Position numbers and translations under genes: made by a program
Notes under the pieces: model-generated
Databases searched by the model: none
What the model was told of the DNA's origin: nothing
The model's input: the letters and a program-made list of their open reading frames with translations, nothing else
Part shown: one piece after another, positions 39,735 through 49,900 of the stretch
How the letters are laid out: the number at the start of each line of letters is the position of its first letter
Numbering within the stretch: position 1 is the stretch's first letter
Assembly (NCBI GenBank): GCA_009912235.1
Contig: WNDS01000004.1
Span: forward strand, 310,001 to 374,000
Direction: 5' to 3'
Source of the DNA: Stenotrophomonas maltophilia
GTDB lineage: Bacteria > Pseudomonadota > Gammaproteobacteria > Xanthomonadales > Xanthomonadaceae
DNA: 64,000 nt

Positions 39735-40994
39735 CTACAGGGTTTTGCGCGCCGGAATCAGCAGGTTGCCGAACAGCAGGCCGGCCACCAGCGCCATCAC
39801 CACGTTCAATACGGTCAGGAACACGCCCTGGCCCGCACCGACATCCTGCTGCTGCACCAGGGTCAGCACGCCGCGCAGGCTGGTGCTGCCGGGCACCATC
39901 ATGATGATGCCGGGCAGACGGATGATCGCGCCGGGGCGCTGCACCAGCCGGCCGAACAGGTTGCCAGCCGCGGTCAGCACCATCGCCGACAGGAAAATAC
40001 CCGCCGGGGCGCCCCAGGCGTGGCCGCCGAATTTGGAAATGGCATAACCGGCCACCGACGCGGCGATCACCCAGGGGAAATCCCGGCGGTTGGCCTTGAA
40101 CAGTATGCCGAAAGCGAAGGCCGCCAGCAGCAGCGAGGTCCATTCCACCCACGGGCCCTGCGGCCGCGCCGCACGCACCATCGGGTCCAGCCCGAGAATA
40201 TCGGCCAGGGTCACCGCGATCATCGCGCCGACGGTGAGTTTCATGATGGTGGTCAACGCGCCGGCCACGCGCGCGGTGCCCGACACCCAGTGCTGGCTGG
40301 CCAGTTCATTGACCGCGTTGGTCAGCGACATGCCCGGCAGCAGCAGCACCAGCGAGGCGATGACCACGGTATTGAGGTTGAGCGGGCCGATGAAGGTGGC
40401 CACCACCGTAGCGACCAGACCCGCCAGCAGCGCCGCCAGCGCTTCGCTGGCCTCGCGCGTGGCCGGGCGCGCGGAGGTCACCAGGCTGAGCAGACCGATT
40501 AGCAGGCCGATGGCGCCGGCGGTGGCGATGTCCAGCCACGGCAGCTTCCACAGCCCGGCCACGCCGGCCGCGCCGAGGCTGAACGACAGGATCATCTTCA
40601 GCTTGCCGCGCAGGCCCGGATCCTTGTCCAGCAGGCGCAGCGCGGTATGGCCCAGGGCGATGCTCATGCGGCCGTTTGCGACATCGTCAGCGATACGGTC
40701 GGCAACGCTGAGTTTATGCAGGTCGTTCTCGCCCGGCGCCAGGCGGATCACGCGGGTGATGTCGCTGGAGCCGATGGCGCGCGCCGGATCGCTGAAGCTG
40801 AGGATGATGCCTGTGGGGTTCGACCACGGCTCGCAGTCCAGGTCCAGCTGCTGGGCCAACGCCACCACGGCCGCCTCCAGACGCTGGGCGGTGGTGCCGT
40901 AGCTGTGCAGGCGGCCGGCGATTTCCGACACGAACGCCACGCGCTGGGCGTAGGTGGCCTGGGGTGTGGGGATCGTGTGAGCGTCTGCGGACAT
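39735..40994 (-). CDS. ThrE-type threonine/serine exporter (fused YjjP-YjjB)
   Basis: 419 residues. A soluble N-terminal part (AQRVAFVSEIAGRLHSYGTTAQRLEAAV, about 15-140) precedes about ten hydrophobic helices (about 145-415). This is the ThrE/YjjP domain followed by the YjjB-like domain in one chain. The family exports small amino or carboxylic acids across the inner membrane (threonine/serine in Corynebacterium, succinate for split YjjPB); the substrate here is not known. Start ATG 40992-40994 (MSADAHTIPTPQATYAQR); the long frame upstream is a shadow of the divergent mlaE-like gene. Intact. Confidence 0.88.
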   Translation of the reverse strand: MSADAHTIPTPQATYAQRVAFVSEIAGRLHSYGTTAQRLEAAVVALAQQLDLDCEPWSNPTGIILSFSDPARAIGSSDITRVIRLAPGENDLHKLSVADRIADDVANGRMSIALGHTALRLLDKDPGLRGKLKMILSFSLGAAGVAGLWKLPWLDIATAGAIGLLIGLLSLVTSARPATREASEALAALLAGLVATVVATFIGPLNLNTVVIASLVLLLPGMSLTNAVNELASQHWVSGTARVAGALTTIMKLTVGAMIAVTLADILGLDPMVRAARPQGPWVEWTSLLLAAFAFGILFKANRRDFPWVIAASVAGYAISKFGGHAWGAPAGIFLSAMVLTAAGNLFGRLVQRPGAIIRLPGIIMMVPGSTSLRGVLTLVQQQDVGAGQGVFLTVLNVVMALVAGLLFGNLLIPARKTL

Positions 40995-41088
40995 GCTCCG
41001 TAGTATCACCTGAACTCCCTCCCCGCAGGATAGTCCCCATCGACCGTTATCACGGCTTTTCATCGATTGCAGGTATGCTGCCGACCGA

Positions 41089-42210
41089 ATGGCACCCATG
41101 ACCTCCTCCCACGCCCCCCAGCTTGAAACCGATGCGCAGGACCCCGGCCTGATCCGGCTGTCCGGGCATTGGACCCTGCGTACCGCTCTGGCCGCGGCCG
41201 AGGTGCTGCGTGGCGTGCCGGGCACGCTGACCGCGATCGACGCCACCGGCATCGAGCAGCTGGATTCGGCCGGCGTGCTGCAGGTGCTGCGGGTGGCGCA
41301 CCGCGCCGATCTGGGCGAGGGCGCGCTGCGTTTCCGCGCCGAACACCAGGCGCTGGTCAGCACCATCGACGGCGTGGCCGATGAACGGCCCAAGGGCAAG
41401 CGCGATTTCGGCGTACTGGCCGCGCTGGAGCGGCTGGGCGTCAGCATGCACGGCACCGGCCAGAACATCGTGGCGCTGGCCAGTTTCCTCGGCGAGGCGC
41501 TGACCAAGGGCGCGCGCCTGCTGAAGGAACCGCGCCGCTTCCGCATGACCGCCACCGTGCACCAGATGGAACAGGTGGGCCTGGATGCGGTGCCGCTAGT
41601 GACGCTGCTGTCCTACCTGGTGGGTGCAGTCATCGCCTTCCTCGGCTCGACCATCCTGCGCGACTTCGGCGCGGAGATCTACGTGGTCGAACTGGTCAAC
41701 ATCGCCTTCCTGCGCGAGTTTGCCGTGCTGCTGACCGCCATCGTGCTGGCCGGCCGCACCGCCAGTGCATTCACCGCGCAGATCGGTGCGATGAAGGCGC
41801 GCGAGGAGATCGATGCGATGAAGACGCTCGGCCTGGACCCGATGGACCTGCTGGTGCTGCCGCGCCTGGTGGCGCTGCTGGTCACCCTGCCGCTGCTGAC
41901 CTTCATCGCGATGGTGGCCGGCCTGGCCGGCGGCATCACCGTGGGCGCCTTCGACCTGGACATCCCGCCGCAGATGTACATCGCGCGCATGCACGACACC
42001 ATGGAAGTGCGGCATATGTTCGTGGGCCTGTCCAAGGCGCCGGTGTTCGCGCTGGTGATCGGTCTGATCGGCTGCCTGGAAGGCCTGAAGGTGGAAGGCA
42101 CCGCGCAGTCGGTCGGCGAGCGCACCACCTCCAGCGTGGTGCAGACCATCTCGCTGGTGATCATCCTCGACGCCTTCGCAGCGTTGTGGTTCATGAAGAT
42201 GGGCTGGTAA
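41089..42210 (+). CDS. MlaE-family lipid ABC transporter permease with N-terminal STAS domain
   Basis: 373 residues. An N-terminal STAS-like domain (about 18-100; TAIDATGIEQLDSAGVLQVLR) is fused to a MlaE permease (about 150-373), with FLREFAVLLTAIVLAGRTASAFTAQIGAMKAREEIDAMKTLG as hallmark. Where a separate MlaB partner exists in E. coli, here it is fused. First gene of a four-gene lipid trafficking operon (permease, ATPase, MCE protein, lipoprotein). Start 41089 or the in-frame ATG at 41098. Intact. Confidence 0.9.
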   Translation: MAPMTSSHAPQLETDAQDPGLIRLSGHWTLRTALAAAEVLRGVPGTLTAIDATGIEQLDSAGVLQVLRVAHRADLGEGALRFRAEHQALVSTIDGVADERPKGKRDFGVLAALERLGVSMHGTGQNIVALASFLGEALTKGARLLKEPRRFRMTATVHQMEQVGLDAVPLVTLLSYLVGAVIAFLGSTILRDFGAEIYVVELVNIAFLREFAVLLTAIVLAGRTASAFTAQIGAMKAREEIDAMKTLGLDPMDLLVLPRLVALLVTLPLLTFIAMVAGLAGGITVGAFDLDIPPQMYIARMHDTMEVRHMFVGLSKAPVFALVIGLIGCLEGLKVEGTAQSVGERTTSSVVQTISLVIILDAFAALWFMKMGW

Positions 42211-42213
42211 CCG

Positions 42214-43041
42214 ATGACCACCGACAACGCCCCCTCCAGCAGCACCGGCGACGCCGGCGACGATGCCAACCTGGCCATCCGCGTGCGCGGGCTGGTCAAC
42301 CGGTTCGGCAGCCAGACCGTGCACGAGGGCCTGGACCTGGACGTGCGGCGCGGCGAGATCCTCGGCGTGGTCGGCGGTTCGGGCACCGGCAAATCGGTGC
42401 TGATGCGCTCCATCCTCGGCCTGCGCACGCCCGACGCCGGGCAGATCGAGGTGCTGGGGCGCGATGCACGCGCCGACGATGCCGAAAGCCGCCTGCACAT
42501 CGAACGCAACACCGGCGTGCTGTTCCAGGACGGCGCGCTGTTCTCCTCGCTGAGCGTGGGCGAGAACGTGCAGGTCCCGCTGAAGGAACACCACCGCGAG
42601 CTGCCCGAACGCTGGCATTACGAACTGGCGCTGCTGAAGGTGAAGCTGGCCGGCCTGCCGGCCGACGCCATCGATAAGCTGCCGTCGCAACTGTCCGGCG
42701 GCATGCGCAAGCGCGCTGGCCTGGCCCGTGCGCTGGCGCTGGACCCGCCGCTGCTGTTCCTGGACGAGCCCACCGCGGGCCTGGACCCAATCGGCGCGGC
42801 CACCTTCGACCGCGTGATCAAGACCCTGCAGGAAGCGCTGGGCCTGACCGTGTTCCTGATCACCCATGACCTGGACACGCTGTATGCGATCTGCGACCGG
42901 GTGGCGGTGATCGCCGACCGCAAGGTGGTGGCCAATGCGCCGCTGCCGGAGATCGAGAAACTGGACCACCCGTGGATCCAGGAATATTTCCACGGACCCC
43001 GTGCGCGTGCTGCGCGCGGTGAACAGACCGAGAGTGCCTGA
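42214..43041 (+). CDS. MlaF-family ABC transporter ATPase
   Basis: 275 residues. Walker A GGSGTGKSVL, signature LSGGMRKRAGLARAL, Walker B LLFLDEPTAGLDP and the switch His in ITHDLDTL. It energises the MlaE-type permease. Three bases separate it from that gene and from the MCE gene that follows, so the operon is tightly coupled. The C-terminal extension (WIQEYFHGPRARAARG) is of the kind that contacts the dimer in MlaF. Confidence 0.92.
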   Translation: MTTDNAPSSSTGDAGDDANLAIRVRGLVNRFGSQTVHEGLDLDVRRGEILGVVGGSGTGKSVLMRSILGLRTPDAGQIEVLGRDARADDAESRLHIERNTGVLFQDGALFSSLSVGENVQVPLKEHHRELPERWHYELALLKVKLAGLPADAIDKLPSQLSGGMRKRAGLARALALDPPLLFLDEPTAGLDPIGAATFDRVIKTLQEALGLTVFLITHDLDTLYAICDRVAVIADRKVVANAPLPEIEKLDHPWIQEYFHGPRARAARGEQTESA

Positions 43042-43044
43042 GCG

Positions 43045-43971
43045 ATGGAAACCAAAGCCAACTACGTGCTGATCGGCGCGTTCACCCTGATCACCGGCCT
43101 GGCCCTGCTGACCTTCGGCCTGTGGGCAGCGAAATACTCCTCCGACCGTACCTGGCAGGAGTACCGCGTGGTGTTCCGCGAGGCGGTGACCGGCCTGTCG
43201 GTGGGCAGCCCGGTGCAGTACAACGGCATCGCGGTGGGCTCGATCACCGAACTGAACCTGGTGCCGGACGACCCGCGCCAGGTGGTGGCACGCATCCGCC
43301 TGAACTCCAACACGCCGGTCAAGACCGACACCCGCGCCAAGCTGGCCATCACCAGCCTGACCGGCCCGTCGATCATCCAGCTCAGCGGCGGCACGCCGCA
43401 GTCGCCGACGCTGACCACGGTGAACAAGGACCCGGCACCGATCATCCCGACCACGCCCTCGGCGCTGCAGAACATCACCGACGTGGCCAACCGCATCGTC
43501 GAGCGCATGGACCAGATCCTGAGCGACCGCAACGTGGCCAGCATCAACGCCGCGCTGGCCAACCTGGAAACCATCAGCGGCGGCCTGGCCGACCGTGACC
43601 AGGGAACCCAGGCGCTGCTGCTGAGCGCGCGCGATGCCGCGCGCAGCCTGGACACCACGCTGAAGACCACCAACGGCACCATCGAGCGCCTGGACAAGAA
43701 CCTGGTGCAGCAGCTGCCGGGCATCATCGACAAGCTCGACGCCACCCTGGGCAAGCTGGATTCGGCCGCCGGCAACGCCGATTCGATCCTGGGCGAGAAC
43801 CGCGCGGCCATCAACAGCTTCGCCAGCGATGGCCTGGGCCAGCTGGGCCCGACCCTGACCGAACTGCGCGGGCTGATCCGCGACCTGCACCGGGTCAGCG
43901 ACCGCCTCGAGAACAACCCCGCGCGCTACCTGCTTGGCCGCGACGCACCGAAGGAGTTCGAACCCAAATGA
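43045..43971 (+). CDS. MCE-domain lipid-binding protein (MlaD/PqiB type)
   Basis: 308 residues. One N-terminal membrane anchor (about 7-27), one MCE domain (about 38-115; VTGLSVGSPVQYNGIAVGSI and ITSLTGPSIIQLSGG), then a long helical tail (about 140-290). A single MCE domain plus a long helical tail suggests a hexameric periplasmic tube carrying lipids between membranes. It overlaps the lipoprotein gene downstream by 4 bases. Intact. Confidence 0.9.
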   Translation: METKANYVLIGAFTLITGLALLTFGLWAAKYSSDRTWQEYRVVFREAVTGLSVGSPVQYNGIAVGSITELNLVPDDPRQVVARIRLNSNTPVKTDTRAKLAITSLTGPSIIQLSGGTPQSPTLTTVNKDPAPIIPTTPSALQNITDVANRIVERMDQILSDRNVASINAALANLETISGGLADRDQGTQALLLSARDAARSLDTTLKTTNGTIERLDKNLVQQLPGIIDKLDATLGKLDSAAGNADSILGENRAAINSFASDGLGQLGPTLTELRGLIRDLHRVSDRLENNPARYLLGRDAPKEFEPK

Positions 43972-44618
43972 GTCCGACCTGCCCGAAGCCCCTGATGCGC
44001 CTGCTGCTGCCGGCCGCCCTGCTGCTGAGCCTGTCGGCCTGCTCGGTGCTGGCCGGCGTTGACCGCGCCCAGGTGACCATCTACTCGCCGTCCGTGCAGG
44101 TGCAGGTCGATCCGTCCTGGCCGCAGGTGGACTGGCAGCTGGTGCTGAGCAAGCCCAGCGCCGCCCGCGTGGTCGACAGCCCGCGCATCAACGTGCGGCC
44201 CTCGCCGGCCGAGCTGGAGATCTACAAGGGCGCCACCTGGGCGCAGCCGGCCACCGACATGGTCGAAGACGCGCTGCTGCGCGGCTTCGAGGATTCCGGC
44301 CGCATCCGTGGCGTGGCCCGCAGCGCCGCCGGCATCCGTGCCGACTACAAGCTGACCACCGACATCCGCCGCTTCGAATCCGATTACCAGGGCCAGGCCA
44401 CGCCGACGGCGGTGATCGAACTCAGCGCCAAGCTCATCCACGTCAGCGACCAGCGCGTGGTGGCCGACCGCACCTTCCGCCAGCAGCAGCCGGTGGGCAG
44501 CACCGACGTGCCGGCGGTGGCCAATGCCTTCCAGGCCGGCCTGCAGCAGCTCACCGGCGAGGTGATCGGCTGGACCCTCAGCAGTGGCCAGGCCGACGCG
44601 CAGGTACTCAAGCGCTGA
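43968..44618 (+). CDS. ABC transport auxiliary lipoprotein (PqiC-like)
   Basis: 216 residues. The signal MSPTCPKPLMRLLLPAALLLSLSAC has a lipobox LSAC at Cys25, so it is probably an outer-membrane lipoprotein. The rest matches the ABC_trans_aux/PqiC pattern (VDSPRINVRPSPAELEIYKGATWAQPATD, and VVADRTFRQQQPV). It likely docks the MCE tube at the outer membrane. Having this gene rather than mlaC/mlaB makes the operon Pqi/Let-like in composition. Last gene of the operon. Confidence 0.85.
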   Translation: MSPTCPKPLMRLLLPAALLLSLSACSVLAGVDRAQVTIYSPSVQVQVDPSWPQVDWQLVLSKPSAARVVDSPRINVRPSPAELEIYKGATWAQPATDMVEDALLRGFEDSGRIRGVARSAAGIRADYKLTTDIRRFESDYQGQATPTAVIELSAKLIHVSDQRVVADRTFRQQQPVGSTDVPAVANAFQAGLQQLTGEVIGWTLSSGQADAQVLKR

Positions 44619-44636
44619 GCCATAGCCGCAACGCTC

Positions 44637-44772
44637 GCCGGGCATGGCCCGGCGCTACCACCGGGCGATCCTGTCAGCGCCGCCGCCCCGGGGTCGGATC
44701 CCTTTGGGCTCTGACCCCATCAGCCTGGCGCTACCCCTTGTGCAATCCTGGTAGCGCCGGGCCATGCCCGGC
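44637..44772. repeat. SMAG pair bracketing a GGGGTCGGATCC palindrome
   Basis: SMAG elements at 44637-44658 (minus) and 44751-44772 (plus), with the imperfect palindrome 44690-44718 (GGGGTCGGATCC...TCTGACCCC) between them. It lies between the convergent lipoprotein and alkB genes. Confidence 0.85.
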
Positions 44773-44781
44773 GGATTGCCG

Positions 44782-45369
44782 TCAGCGGGGCTGAATCCAG
44801 CGGAACGTCAGGTTGATGCGTTCGCCCTGCACCCGCGCCATCTTCGGCAGCGCATGCTGGTAGTGGCGCTGGGTGGTACCGCCCATCAGCAGCAGGTCGC
44901 CATGGCCGAGCAGGTACTCGGCCTTGCGCGCCGGTGCATCGCGCCGGTGCAGCAGGAAACGCCGCGCCGCGCCCACGCTGAGTGAGGCGATGAGCGGTTC
45001 CGGCCCCAGTTCGGGCTCGTCGTCACTGTGCCAGCCCATGTAATCGCCACCAGCGCGGTAGCGGTTCAGCAGCACGCTGTTGAAGTCGCCGATGCCCTCG
45101 GCGTGCAGGCGCTGCCGCAGTATCTGCAGCAGCGGTGGCCACGGCTGCGGCACGAACTCGGCGCCGGAATAGCGGTAGCGCGCCTGCGGGTCGCCGATCC
45201 AGCAGCTCAGGCGCGGCGAATCCACCCACTGCCCGAACATGCGGATGCGGTGCACCTCCCACGGAATCTGCTGCTGCAGCGCGTGCAGCAGCGCGTCGGC
45301 CGCAGCCGGCGTCAGCCAGCCCGGCAGGTGGCGCACATCGGCATCGGGCAGGTCGTGGGGGAACAGCAT
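44782..45369 (-). CDS. alkB: AlkB-family 2-oxoglutarate/Fe(II) dioxygenase
   Basis: 195 residues. Metal ligands His114 and Asp116 (MGWHSDDE) and His172 (YQHALPK), with the 2-oxoglutarate-binding Arg in RINLTFR (184-190). The substrate-side GDFNSVLLNRYR and the short length resemble the ALKBH2/3-like bacterial AlkB group that repairs N1-methyl-A and N3-methyl-C in DNA. It lies downstream of the CoA-transferase genes, separated by a GC hairpin (45388-45408). No Ada box or ada gene nearby. Confidence 0.9.
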   Translation of the reverse strand: MLFPHDLPDADVRHLPGWLTPAAADALLHALQQQIPWEVHRIRMFGQWVDSPRLSCWIGDPQARYRYSGAEFVPQPWPPLLQILRQRLHAEGIGDFNSVLLNRYRAGGDYMGWHSDDEPELGPEPLIASLSVGAARRFLLHRRDAPARKAEYLLGHGDLLLMGGTTQRHYQHALPKMARVQGERINLTFRWIQPR

Positions 45370-45414
45370 GCGGGTCTCGACGGCAGCGGGGCGGCGCGTG
45401 GCCGCCCCGGTGGA

Positions 45415-46047
45415 TCAGCCGCGGCGGAATGCCACGCCGGTCTTTTCCTTCAGTTCGTCTTCGCCCACGCCCGGTGCGGTTTCCACCAGTACCAGCCCGT
45501 CGGCGGTGACATCGAACACGGCCAGGTCGGTGATGATGCGGTCGACCACGCCCACGCCGGTCAGCGGCAGTGTGCACTCGGGCAGGATCTTATGCTCGCC
45601 GCCCTTGGCAGTGTGCTCCATCAGCACCACCACGCGCTGCACGCCGGCCACCAGGTCCATCGCCCCGCCCATGCCCTTGACCATCTTGCCGGGCACCATC
45701 CAGTTGGCCAGGTCACCCTTTTCCGTCACCTGCATGGCACCGAGGATGGCCAGGTTGACGTGGCCACCGCAGATCATCGCGAAGCTGTCATCGCTGCCGA
45801 AATAGCTGGCGCCGGCGCGCGCGGTCACAGTCTGCTTGCCGGCGTTGATCAGGTCGGCGTCGATCTCCGCCTCGGTCGGGAACGGGCCGATGCCGAGCAG
45901 GCCGTTTTCCGACTGCAGCCACACGTCCACGCCATCAGGAATGTGGTTGGCCACCAGCGTCGGCAGGCCGATGCCGAGGTTCACGTAGGCGCCATCGGTC
46001 AGTTCGCGGGCGGCACGGGCCGCCATCTCGTCACGGGTCCAAGCCAT
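45415..46047 (-). CDS. scoB: 3-oxoacid CoA-transferase subunit B
   Basis: 210 residues. Family signature with catalytic Glu47 ([12 protein letters not shown]). It forms a heterodimer pair with the A subunit just upstream (one base apart). Succinyl-CoA:3-ketoacid transfer is the usual reaction, used in ketone-body or short-chain acid use. In Xanthomonas the equivalent genes (lpsJ/lpsI) lie beside the xanAB-rml LPS locus, as here. The frame is intact. Confidence 0.92.
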   Translation of the reverse strand: MAWTRDEMAARAARELTDGAYVNLGIGLPTLVANHIPDGVDVWLQSENGLLGIGPFPTEAEIDADLINAGKQTVTARAGASYFGSDDSFAMICGGHVNLAILGAMQVTEKGDLANWMVPGKMVKGMGGAMDLVAGVQRVVVLMEHTAKGGEHKILPECTLPLTGVGVVDRIITDLAVFDVTADGLVLVETAPGVGEDELKEKTGVAFRRG

Positions 46048-46048
46048 G

Positions 46049-46780
46049 TCAGTTGCCCTCCGCGCGGACGGTGCGCTGCTCGATGCGTTTTTCAGGATGC
46101 GGGTTGTGCACGATGCGCTGCACGTAGATGCCGGGCAGGTGCACCTGGTCCGGGTCGCAGCTGCCCACCGGCACCACCTCTTCCACTTCGGCGATGCAGA
46201 CCTTGCCGGCCATCGCGCAGGCCGGGTTGAAGTTGCGCGCGGTCTTGCGGAACACCAGGTTGCCGGCCTCGTCGGCCTTCCACGCCTTCACCAGCGCCAC
46301 GTCGGCGCGCAGCGCGGTTTCCAGCACGTAGTGGCGGCCGTCGAACTCGCGGGTTTCCTTGCCTTCGGCCACCACGGTGCCGTAGCCGCTGGCGGTGAAG
46401 AAGGCCGGAATACCGGCACCGCCGGCACGCAGGCGCTCGGCCAGGGTGCCCTGCGGGTTGAATTCCAGCTCCAGTTCGCCGGCCAGGTACTGGCGTTCGA
46501 ATTCCTTGTTCTCGCCCACGTAGGACGAAATCATCTTGCGGATCTGGCGGGTGGCCAGCAGCTGGCCCAGGCCGAACCCATCCACGCCGGCATTGTTGGA
46601 AATTACCGTCAGCTCGCGCGCGCCGCTGTCACGCAGCGCGCCGATCAATGCCTCGGGAATGCCACACAGCCCGAAACCACCGACCGCCAGGGTCTGGCCA
46701 TCGGCCACCACGCCCTGCAGGGCTTCGGCCGCGCTTGCGAAGCGCTTGCTGCGCTTGCCGCCGGCATGGGACTTGTCCAT
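46049..46780 (-). CDS. scoA: 3-oxoacid CoA-transferase subunit A
   Basis: 243 residues. N-terminal [19 protein letters not shown] (glycine-rich CoA-binding signature), [15 protein letters not shown] and [16 protein letters not shown] typify the alpha subunit. First gene of the scoAB pair; the start at 46780 ([16 protein letters not shown]) is somewhat long, and an internal start near the conserved FASAAEAL is possible. Divergent from the helicase gene across a 184-base gap. Confidence 0.92.
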   Translation of the reverse strand: MDKSHAGGKRSKRFASAAEALQGVVADGQTLAVGGFGLCGIPEALIGALRDSGARELTVISNNAGVDGFGLGQLLATRQIRKMISSYVGENKEFERQYLAGELELEFNPQGTLAERLRAGGAGIPAFFTASGYGTVVAEGKETREFDGRHYVLETALRADVALVKAWKADEAGNLVFRKTARNFNPACAMAGKVCIAEVEEVVPVGSCDPDQVHLPGIYVQRIVHNPHPEKRIEQRTVRAEGN

Positions 46781-46964
46781 AGCTTTGCTGCCCTACGCTG
46801 GTAAGTATCCGCGCATTCTAGCGGCAGCACGGTCATCGGCTGGGATGCGCCGCAGCATTTGCCGCCGCCGTGCTGCGGTGGCGGCACGCACTTCGTAAAC
46901 TGTCAGACCCGGTGCCGGCACGCGCAGCTGCCACAGCCCCGGCCCCCGCTCCGATGGACCTGCC

Positions 46965-49900
46965 ATGCCCGCCCCGTTCGACCAAGACGACCTGTTCCGC
47001 TGGTTCGACCCGAAGACCCTGGCCCGGGCCGGCGGCTGCCTGGAACGGGTGGGCAACCTGCGCGCCGACGGCGATGTGCTGCATGCCGATGTGCGCGGCA
47101 CCGCCAGGCGCCCCTACCACGTAGCGATCAACCTGGCCGCCAGCACCGGCAGCGCGCGCGGCCGCCTGCACGGCAGCTGCAGCTGCCCGGTCGGCAGCGC
47201 CTGCAAGCACATGGCCGCGGTGATGCTGCTGGTGCTGGGCATCAGCGAACGCGAGGGCGAGCGCTCAAGCACCACCGACACGCGCACCTCGCCGCCGCGT
47301 ACCGAACTGCTGGACCACCTCTCGCAGTGGCACGCACAGCAGGCCATGCGCAGCGCCCGGCCCGGCGGCCGCAGCAGCACGCGAGGCATCGTCTTCGAGC
47401 TGTCGGTGCTGGATTTCAAACTGATGGTCGTGGCCTACCGCACGCAGCAGCAGAAGGACGGCACGGTCAGCGATGACAAGGCGCTGCCGATCACCCCGGA
47501 ACTGTTCCTGGAACCGCCCGGCTACCTGTCACAGCAGGACATCGCGGTGCTGTGCCAGCTGTGGCTGCGGCACGACGCCCACGGCCCGGGCCGCATCGAG
47601 GCCGGCCCGCTGCTGGAGATGATCGTGGCCAGTGGCCATGGCTGGGTGCGTGCGCCCAACGGCAGCGGGCGGCAGCCTGCGAGGCTGGGCCCGCTGCGCC
47701 AGGCGCGGCTGGAATGGACGCAGGTCGATGGGCCGCTGGGAAGGCTGCCGGCACCGGCGCTGCAAGTGGACGGTGGCGCGGACGGGGTGGTGGAAGGCCG
47801 CTCGGCCTGCTACCTCGACGCGGACAGTGGCGAGGTCGGCCTGCTCGGCCTGCCGGTGCCCATCGAGGATGCCGCCGCCTTCCTGGCACTGCCGCCGCTG
47901 CTGCCCAGCGAGCGCGCCCTGACCGGGCAGATGCTGCAGCAGCTCGACCCCGCCCTGCCGCGCCTGCAGGCCAGCGAAGCGCCGCTTCCGGTGGCAGCCG
48001 TGGATGGCATGGTGCCGCACCTGATGCTGCACACCGAATACGTGCGGCCGGCCTGGATGGGCCGCCGCGAAAGCGCGCACGTGATCGAGTTCGCCACGGT
48101 GGCCTTCGAATACGGCGACCACTTCAAGCACCTGGAGGATGACTCGCGCTTCGTGCGCGACGCCGACGGTGCGATCAGCCTGCTGCCGCGCGACACCGCC
48201 AAAGAGGCGCGCCGCGAAACCGAGCTGCTGGCTTCCCACCTGCACCGCAACCCGCACCCGGAGGTCTCGGTGGCCGGGGTGGGGCCGATCTTCCAGCTGC
48301 GCTCCTACGACTGGGGCAGCTTCATGCTGCACCAGCTGCCACGGCTGCAGGCCCTGGGTTGGGCCATCACCGTGCCGGATGATTTCCGCCACCAGGTGAC
48401 CGCAGTGGAGACCTTCCTGTGGGATGTGCAGCCGGACAGCCAGGCACCGGGCTGGCTGGATTTGGCGCTGGACATCGAGGTGGACGGTCGCACGCTGCCG
48501 CTGGCGCCGATGCTGCAGCAGCTGCTGGCCAGCGACCCGCGCTGGACCCGTGGGCCACTCGATGCGATTCCCGATGACGAACGCATCCTGGTGGCCGCGC
48601 CGGGCGTCGGCGCGCTGTCATTCCAGGCCGGCCGCCTGAAGCCGGTCATCACCCTGCTCGGCGATCTGTTCGGACCGCGCGACGAACGCCTGCGTGTTTC
48701 AGCGCGTGACAGCGGCCGGTTGCAGGCGCTGCAGGAGCACGGCCGCCTGCAGCCGCACGGCCAGGGCGATGCGCACGCCCTGGTGCAGCGGCTGCTGCAC
48801 GGCCCGGCGCTGGCACCGGCGGCCGCCCCGGTGGGGCTGGCCGCGAACCTGCGCCCATACCAGCGCGATGGCCTGGGCTGGCTGCAGTACCTGCGGCAGC
48901 ACGACCTGGGCGGCGTGCTGGCCGACGACATGGGCCTGGGCAAGACGTTGCAGACGCTGGCCCACGTCCTGCTGGAAAAGGAACAGGGACGGCTGGACCG
49001 GCCCGCGCTGGTGGTCATGCCGACATCGCTGCTGCACAACTGGCAGGACGAGGCGGCGCGCTTCACCCCGGGCTTGCGCGTGCTGGCCCTGCATGGCGCC
49101 GGGCGCGAGGCCCTGTTCGCGCAGATTCCGCAGCACGACCTGGTGCTGACCACCTACCCGCTGGTGTGGCGCGACGCGGCGGCCCTGCAGGCCCATGCCT
49201 ACCACCTGCTGATCCTCGACGAGGCCCAGCAGGTGAAGAATGCCAAGGCGCGGGCGGCCATCGCCCTGCGCGGGCTGCAGAGCCGGCACCGGCTGTGCCT
49301 GACCGGCACGCCGCTGGAAAACCACCTGGGTGAACTGTGGACCCACCTGGATTTCCTGCTGCCGGGCCTGCTGGGCAGCGAAAAGGTGTTCAACCAGCAC
49401 TGGCGGCACCCGATCGAACGCGGCGGCGACAGCCAGCGCGCGCAGCTGCTGGCCCAGCGCGTGCGGCCGTTCATCCTGCGCCGGCGCAAGGACCAGGTGG
49501 TCACCGAACTGCCGCCCAAGACCACCATCACCCGCCACGTGCTGCTGGAAGGCGGCCAGCGCGACCTGTATGAAACCGTGCGTGTGGCCATGGAGGAGAA
49601 AGTGCGCGAGGCGGTGGCCAGCAACGGCCTGGCCAAGAGCCATATCGTGGTGCTCGACGCGCTGCTGAAGCTGCGCCAGGTGTGCTGCGACCCGCGCCTG
49701 CTGCCGGATGATACGGCGGTGCGCACGCAGGGCTCGGCCAAGCTGGAGCTGCTGCTGTCGCTGCTGCCGGAGATGGTCGAAGAAGGCCGGCGCATCCTGC
49801 TGTTCTCGCAGTTCACCAGCATGCTGTCGCTGATCGGCCAGGCGCTGGACGGCATCGGGCTGCCCTACGTCACCCTCACCGGCGACACCCGCGACCGCGC

